From: Halorubrum depositum
Lineage (GTDB): Archaea; Halobacteriota; Halobacteria; Halobacteriales; Haloferacaceae
Reading direction: 5' to 3'
DNA length: 64,000 bases
NCBI RefSeq assembly: GCF_007671725.1
Contig: NZ_VCNM01000001.1
Span: forward strand, 310,001 to 374,000
Both the position numbers and the translations under genes were made by a program. Each line of letters starts with the position of its first letter. Positions within the stretch are counted from its first letter, which is position 1. The notes beneath the pieces are model-generated. The model was not told the origin of the DNA, made no database searches, and saw only the letters and a program-made list of their open reading frames with translations. Positions 60,967 to 64,000 of the stretch are shown here, in pieces.

Positions 60967-63465
60967 TCAGTCGTCCGCGACGGTGGGAGCGACCCGCTCC
61001 TCCGGGTCGGCCGGCGTCTCCGGCTCGGTCGCGGTCGGCGTCTCCGGTTCGACCGGCGTCCCCGACTCGCTCGCGGTCGGTTCCGACGTCGATACCCAGC
61101 TCAGGTCGCGGTCGTACTCGAACGCGCGGTGCTCTTTGGTGGGGTCGACGACCGTCAGCGAGAGCCAGCCGTTGTCCAGCAGCTCGGTCACCTCGCCGTG
61201 GTCGGCGAGGACCTCGGTGACGCGGTCGACCGGCGCGTGGACGACCGTCGAGAGGCGGAGCGGCTGGTGGTACGGCTCGTCGGCGGCGGCCATGAGGGAC
61301 TGGCGGGGGAGCCCGGTCATCAGGTCGCCGCCGTTGCCCTGGTAGACGCCGACGTTGCCGACGGGGTTCTGCGTCGCCTTCGACCCGCTTCCGTACACCG
61401 CGTTGTCGACCGTCGAGAAGTAGTACTGGGCGTTGATCCACTGGGTAACGACCATCGGCCCCGCGAGGATCGCCTCGAGCGCGTCGCCGTCGGGGTCGGT
61501 CGACCAGTCGTACGAGTGAAGGAACGCGCGGCCGTCGAGGTCGAGGTCGCTCGTCAGCTCGCGCGGCCCGACGACGAAGCCGGCGTTGCCCGCCAGCCCC
61601 CACTCGGGACGCGTCTCGGCCCAGTCGCCGGCGCGGCGCTCGGTCTCGTCGACCCCCGCCGCGGGGTCGGCGCCCATCGATTCGGCGCGCTCGGCGGTCG
61701 CGCTCTCGCGGGCGGCGTCGAGGTCCGCGCGCAGTTCCGCGAGGTCCTCCGCGTGGCTCTCGGGGACGTCGCCGTAGATCTCGACCTCGTCGGTCGTCGT
61801 GTTGTGCTCGCCGGCGAGGAAGACGGTGTCGTCCGGGACCTCGAAGCCGCGCTCGCGCAGCTCCGCCTGCACGTCGGGGTCGGCGCAGATCGCCGCGAGG
61901 ACGCGGGCGTTCGGCCCGCCGGGGTTGCCGGCGCACGCGCCGCAGTCGAGGCTCGAGCCGTAGGGGTTGTTGGTCGTCTCGCTCGCGTGCCCGGTGAACA
62001 CCACGAGGCGGCCGAACTCCTCCCAGCCCATCAGCTCGAAGGCGGTCGCGGCGTACTCGACCTTCTCCTCGTGAGTCAGTCCGATCGGGAGGTCGCCGGC
62101 GTAGGCGTGCTGGTGGTGGACGGTCTGCTCGCAGAACTCGCGGTCGTCGGGCACCGCGTCGGCGGCGGCCCCCAGCAGGTCGCGGACGCGGCTCGGCACC
62201 AGCGTGCGGGCCGCGAGCGCCAGCCCGTACCCGCTTCCGGCGCTCTCGACGAAGCCGAAGGCGCTGGCGGGGTTCGTCTTCAGCTTCTTCGCGACCTCGC
62301 CCGCGACCTCGCGGACGCTCGACCGCCGGTCGCGGCGCGCCTGCGTCTCCACGTCCGTCGGGACCTCGCTGATGCGGTGCTGCGCGTCGAGGATGGGCGG
62401 GCAGGCGTCGGTCGAGACCTCGGCGTCGTACCCCTGATACTCCATCGGAACGCCGAAGAAGCCGGCGTACCCGTGGGTCTCGTACTCGCCCTCGTCCTCG
62501 ACGTGACGCCGGATCACCTCCGAGCGGGTGTCGATACAGAACACCAACTGCGCGTCGGGGCGGTCCGACGGGTCTCTCTCGCCCGACGAGTCGCCCCCGG
62601 CCGCCGACTCGCCCTCGGCCAGTGACTTGCTCTCGGCGGCGACGCGGTCGACGACCTCGGCGCGGTAGCTCGCCTCCCAGGCGCTCAGGAACGCCTCGGC
62701 GAGTTCGTCGGCCGGGTCGGTGCCGGCGCTCTCGGGGCCGGTGGACGGCTCGACGTCGACGCCGAACCCGTCGAGCAGCGCGAGGCGGACCGCGAGGTAG
62801 TCCGCGAGCGTGACCGGGTACGCCGACTGCCACGCCCCCTCGTCGTCCGCGCGCTGCTTGATGAACCCGGTCCACCCCGGGAGCGCGGCCAGCTGCTCCT
62901 CAAAGACGGGGACCCGCTGGCTCTCCGGGTACGGTTCCAGAACGGCCTCGATGGCTTCGGTCGGAGTCTCCGGGAGCGCCGCGAGGAGGCCCTCCTCCGG
63001 GACGTCGGCGTCGTGCGCGGCCATCTCGCGGAAGGCGGCGTAGAAGCCGTCGCCGCGGTTCGGCATCGGCCACGCGGCGCCGCCCTCGTCGAGGAACGCC
63101 GACAGCCACTTCGTCAGCACGTGGTCGACCCGCTCGGCATCGTCGTCCGGCGCCGGCGACTGGACCGACGTGTCCAGGCGTTCGAGCAGCGTCTCCGGGT
63201 CGGCGTCGTAGCCGCGGTCGGCGAGCTCCGACTCGAGCAGCTCGCGGTCGATCCGGCCGTCGTCGAGCGCCGCCCGGAAGATCTCCCGGCTCGGGTAGCC
63301 GCGTCCGCCGAACAGGTCGGCGGCCTGCGTCACCGCCTCGCCGAACGGCATTCCTTCGAACCCCGAGAGGGGGTTGGCCGTCACGAACGAGTGGATCGGC
63401 CAGACGGACCCGACCGTCGTCGCCGCGTCGTCGATGGCGTCGTGGATAGTGGATTCGGTACTCAT
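60967..63465 (-). CDS. dabA: DabA-type inorganic carbon uptake subunit (DUF2309)
   Basis: Large cytoplasmic subunit of the DAB CO2/bicarbonate accumulation pump, 832 residues. The carbonic-anhydrase-like metal and catalytic residues line up: C310 and D312 (VFCIDTRSE), H493 (GHASETTNNPYG) and C508 (SSLDCGACAGNPGG); the His-to-Cys spacing of 15 equals that remembered for the Halothiobacillus protein. Other landmarks are GNAGFVVGPREL, VTQWINAQYYFSTVDNAVYG and VYQGNGGDLMTGLPRQSLM. The last 60 residues are a low-complexity Glu/Pro/Thr tail. It overlaps dabB by four bases. The pair vectorially hydrates CO2 using the cation gradient. Confidence 0.92.
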   Translation of the reverse strand: MSTESTIHDAIDDAATTVGSVWPIHSFVTANPLSGFEGMPFGEAVTQAADLFGGRGYPSREIFRAALDDGRIDRELLESELADRGYDADPETLLERLDTSVQSPAPDDDAERVDHVLTKWLSAFLDEGGAAWPMPNRGDGFYAAFREMAAHDADVPEEGLLAALPETPTEAIEAVLEPYPESQRVPVFEEQLAALPGWTGFIKQRADDEGAWQSAYPVTLADYLAVRLALLDGFGVDVEPSTGPESAGTDPADELAEAFLSAWEASYRAEVVDRVAAESKSLAEGESAAGGDSSGERDPSDRPDAQLVFCIDTRSEVIRRHVEDEGEYETHGYAGFFGVPMEYQGYDAEVSTDACPPILDAQHRISEVPTDVETQARRDRRSSVREVAGEVAKKLKTNPASAFGFVESAGSGYGLALAARTLVPSRVRDLLGAAADAVPDDREFCEQTVHHQHAYAGDLPIGLTHEEKVEYAATAFELMGWEEFGRLVVFTGHASETTNNPYGSSLDCGACAGNPGGPNARVLAAICADPDVQAELRERGFEVPDDTVFLAGEHNTTTDEVEIYGDVPESHAEDLAELRADLDAARESATAERAESMGADPAAGVDETERRAGDWAETRPEWGLAGNAGFVVGPRELTSDLDLDGRAFLHSYDWSTDPDGDALEAILAGPMVVTQWINAQYYFSTVDNAVYGSGSKATQNPVGNVGVYQGNGGDLMTGLPRQSLMAAADEPYHQPLRLSTVVHAPVDRVTEVLADHGEVTELLDNGWLSLTVVDPTKEHRAFEYDRDLSWVSTSEPTASESGTPVEPETPTATEPETPADPEERVAPTVADD

Positions 63466-64000
63466 TGGACTCCTCCGCTGTCGTACTCCTCGGCGTTCGT
63501 CAGCACGGTTCCGGACCGCGGGTGCCCCCAGTTCAGGAGCGCGACGTAGAGGCGGTGGCTGCGCTCGTGGGCGCCGGTCTCGATCGCGGCGTACGCGCCG
63601 AGGAAGGCGGCGGCCACGAGCCAATGGAGCGCGGTCAGCTCGGTCGGCGCCGCGACGACCGGGAGCCCGGTCAGGAGCGCCGAGACGCCCCGGTAGACGA
63701 GCGCGTACAGGGCGATGGCCGGCAGGAAGACCAGCGGGACCGCCCCGTAGCGGACCGACGCCGGTAACGACGCGTGCCGGACCGCGCCGCGCGCCGCGTG
63801 GAGCGTGGTGACCACCACGAACAGGACGAGCAGGAGGCCGCTGTCGACGCTCGTCCCCTTCCCCGTCAGCAGCGCGAACGCCGCGCCCCCGGCCAGTCCG
63901 GTCGCCAGCGTCACGGCGGCGTCGACGACGCCGGAGCCGCCCGTTCCGCGTCCAGTCTTCCCGCCCGGGGCCGTCCGTTCGACCTCCCCGCCCGCGCCGA
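63462..64000 (-). CDS. dabB: DabB-type proton/cation-translocating membrane subunit, C-terminal part
   Basis: C-terminal end of a large membrane protein of the NuoL/MrpA-like family; the frame stays open to the right edge, so the start is outside. Four to five hydrophobic segments are visible. The ending SHRLYVALLNWGHPRSGTVL resembles that of DabB and related NADH-quinone oxidoreductase subunit L-like proteins. It overlaps the dabA start by four bases. DabB forms the membrane channel that powers DabA. Only about 180 residues are seen. Confidence 0.85.
   Translation of the reverse strand, partial: GAGGEVERTAPGGKTGRGTGGSGVVDAAVTLATGLAGGAAFALLTGKGTSVDSGLLLVLFVVVTTLHAARGAVRHASLPASVRYGAVPLVFLPAIALYALVYRGVSALLTGLPVVAAPTELTALHWLVAAAFLGAYAAIETGAHERSHRLYVALLNWGHPRSGTVLTNAEEYDSGGVQ

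Noticed and set aside
1-64000. CRISPR array, prophage, intact insertion sequence or origin
   Set aside because: No regularly spaced repeats, transposase, integrase, capsid or Orc/Cdc6 genes were seen. The only repeats are short tandem runs and inverted repeats reported above.

Overview
The window is about 64 kb of GC-rich DNA from a haloarchaeon; a Halorubrum-type organism is my best guess. The evidence is: very acidic predicted proteins, archaeal-only informational genes (TFE, archaeal DnaG, GatD, the C56 tRNA 2'-O-methyltransferase), Tat signals followed by lipoboxes on secreted proteins, TATA-like boxes 25-30 bases before many start codons (leaderless transcripts), and oligo-T terminators. 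Most of it is core chromosome. I see no CRISPR array, complete insertion sequence, prophage or replication origin.

Left part (1-10.7 kb): a branched-chain amino-acid ABC transporter operon (livH partial, livM, livG, livF) faces a convergent, separately promoted gene for the binding protein. That binding protein is the most striking object here: the two halves of its periplasmic-binding fold are in swapped order, which is a circular permutation. Lipoyl synthase, an isochorismatase-like hydrolase, a YqcI/YcgG protein, a bacterio-opsin-activator-like regulator and a sodium:solute symporter with its DUF3311 partner follow.

10.9-23.3 kb: DNA primase DnaG, the archaeal prepilin peptidase, GatD with a GNAT enzyme, deoxyribose-phosphate aldolase, a NitT/TauT-type ABC importer, MenB and a cupin, with several very small genes between them. 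23.3-25.6 kb is a lower-GC patch holding a secreted beta-helix protein with a dockerin-like tail and a structured inverted repeat.

25.6-43.8 kb: a Dna2-like nuclease-helicase, a structured 300-base non-coding block, PurC, Trm56, a double-domain KaiC-like ATPase divergent from a LOV-domain histidine kinase, an M48-like membrane protein without its metalloprotease motif, the TFE/DUF2110/DUF5803 cluster, a CinA-like protein, an ATP-NAD kinase homologue, pterin dehydratase, superoxide dismutase and tRNA-Ser(UGA).

43.8-64 kb: a DUF2064 protein, an isopentenyl-diphosphate isomerase homologue with Ala at the catalytic Cys position, an AAA ATPase with a His-rich tail, a PQQ-type beta-propeller lipoprotein in a lower-GC patch, a tandem rhodanese, TspO, an AI-2E-type permease, a flavoprotein reductase, MoaB with a very His-rich N-terminus, the trpDFEG operon with a TGTACA inverted repeat in its promoter, and dabA/dabB for inorganic carbon uptake running off the right end.
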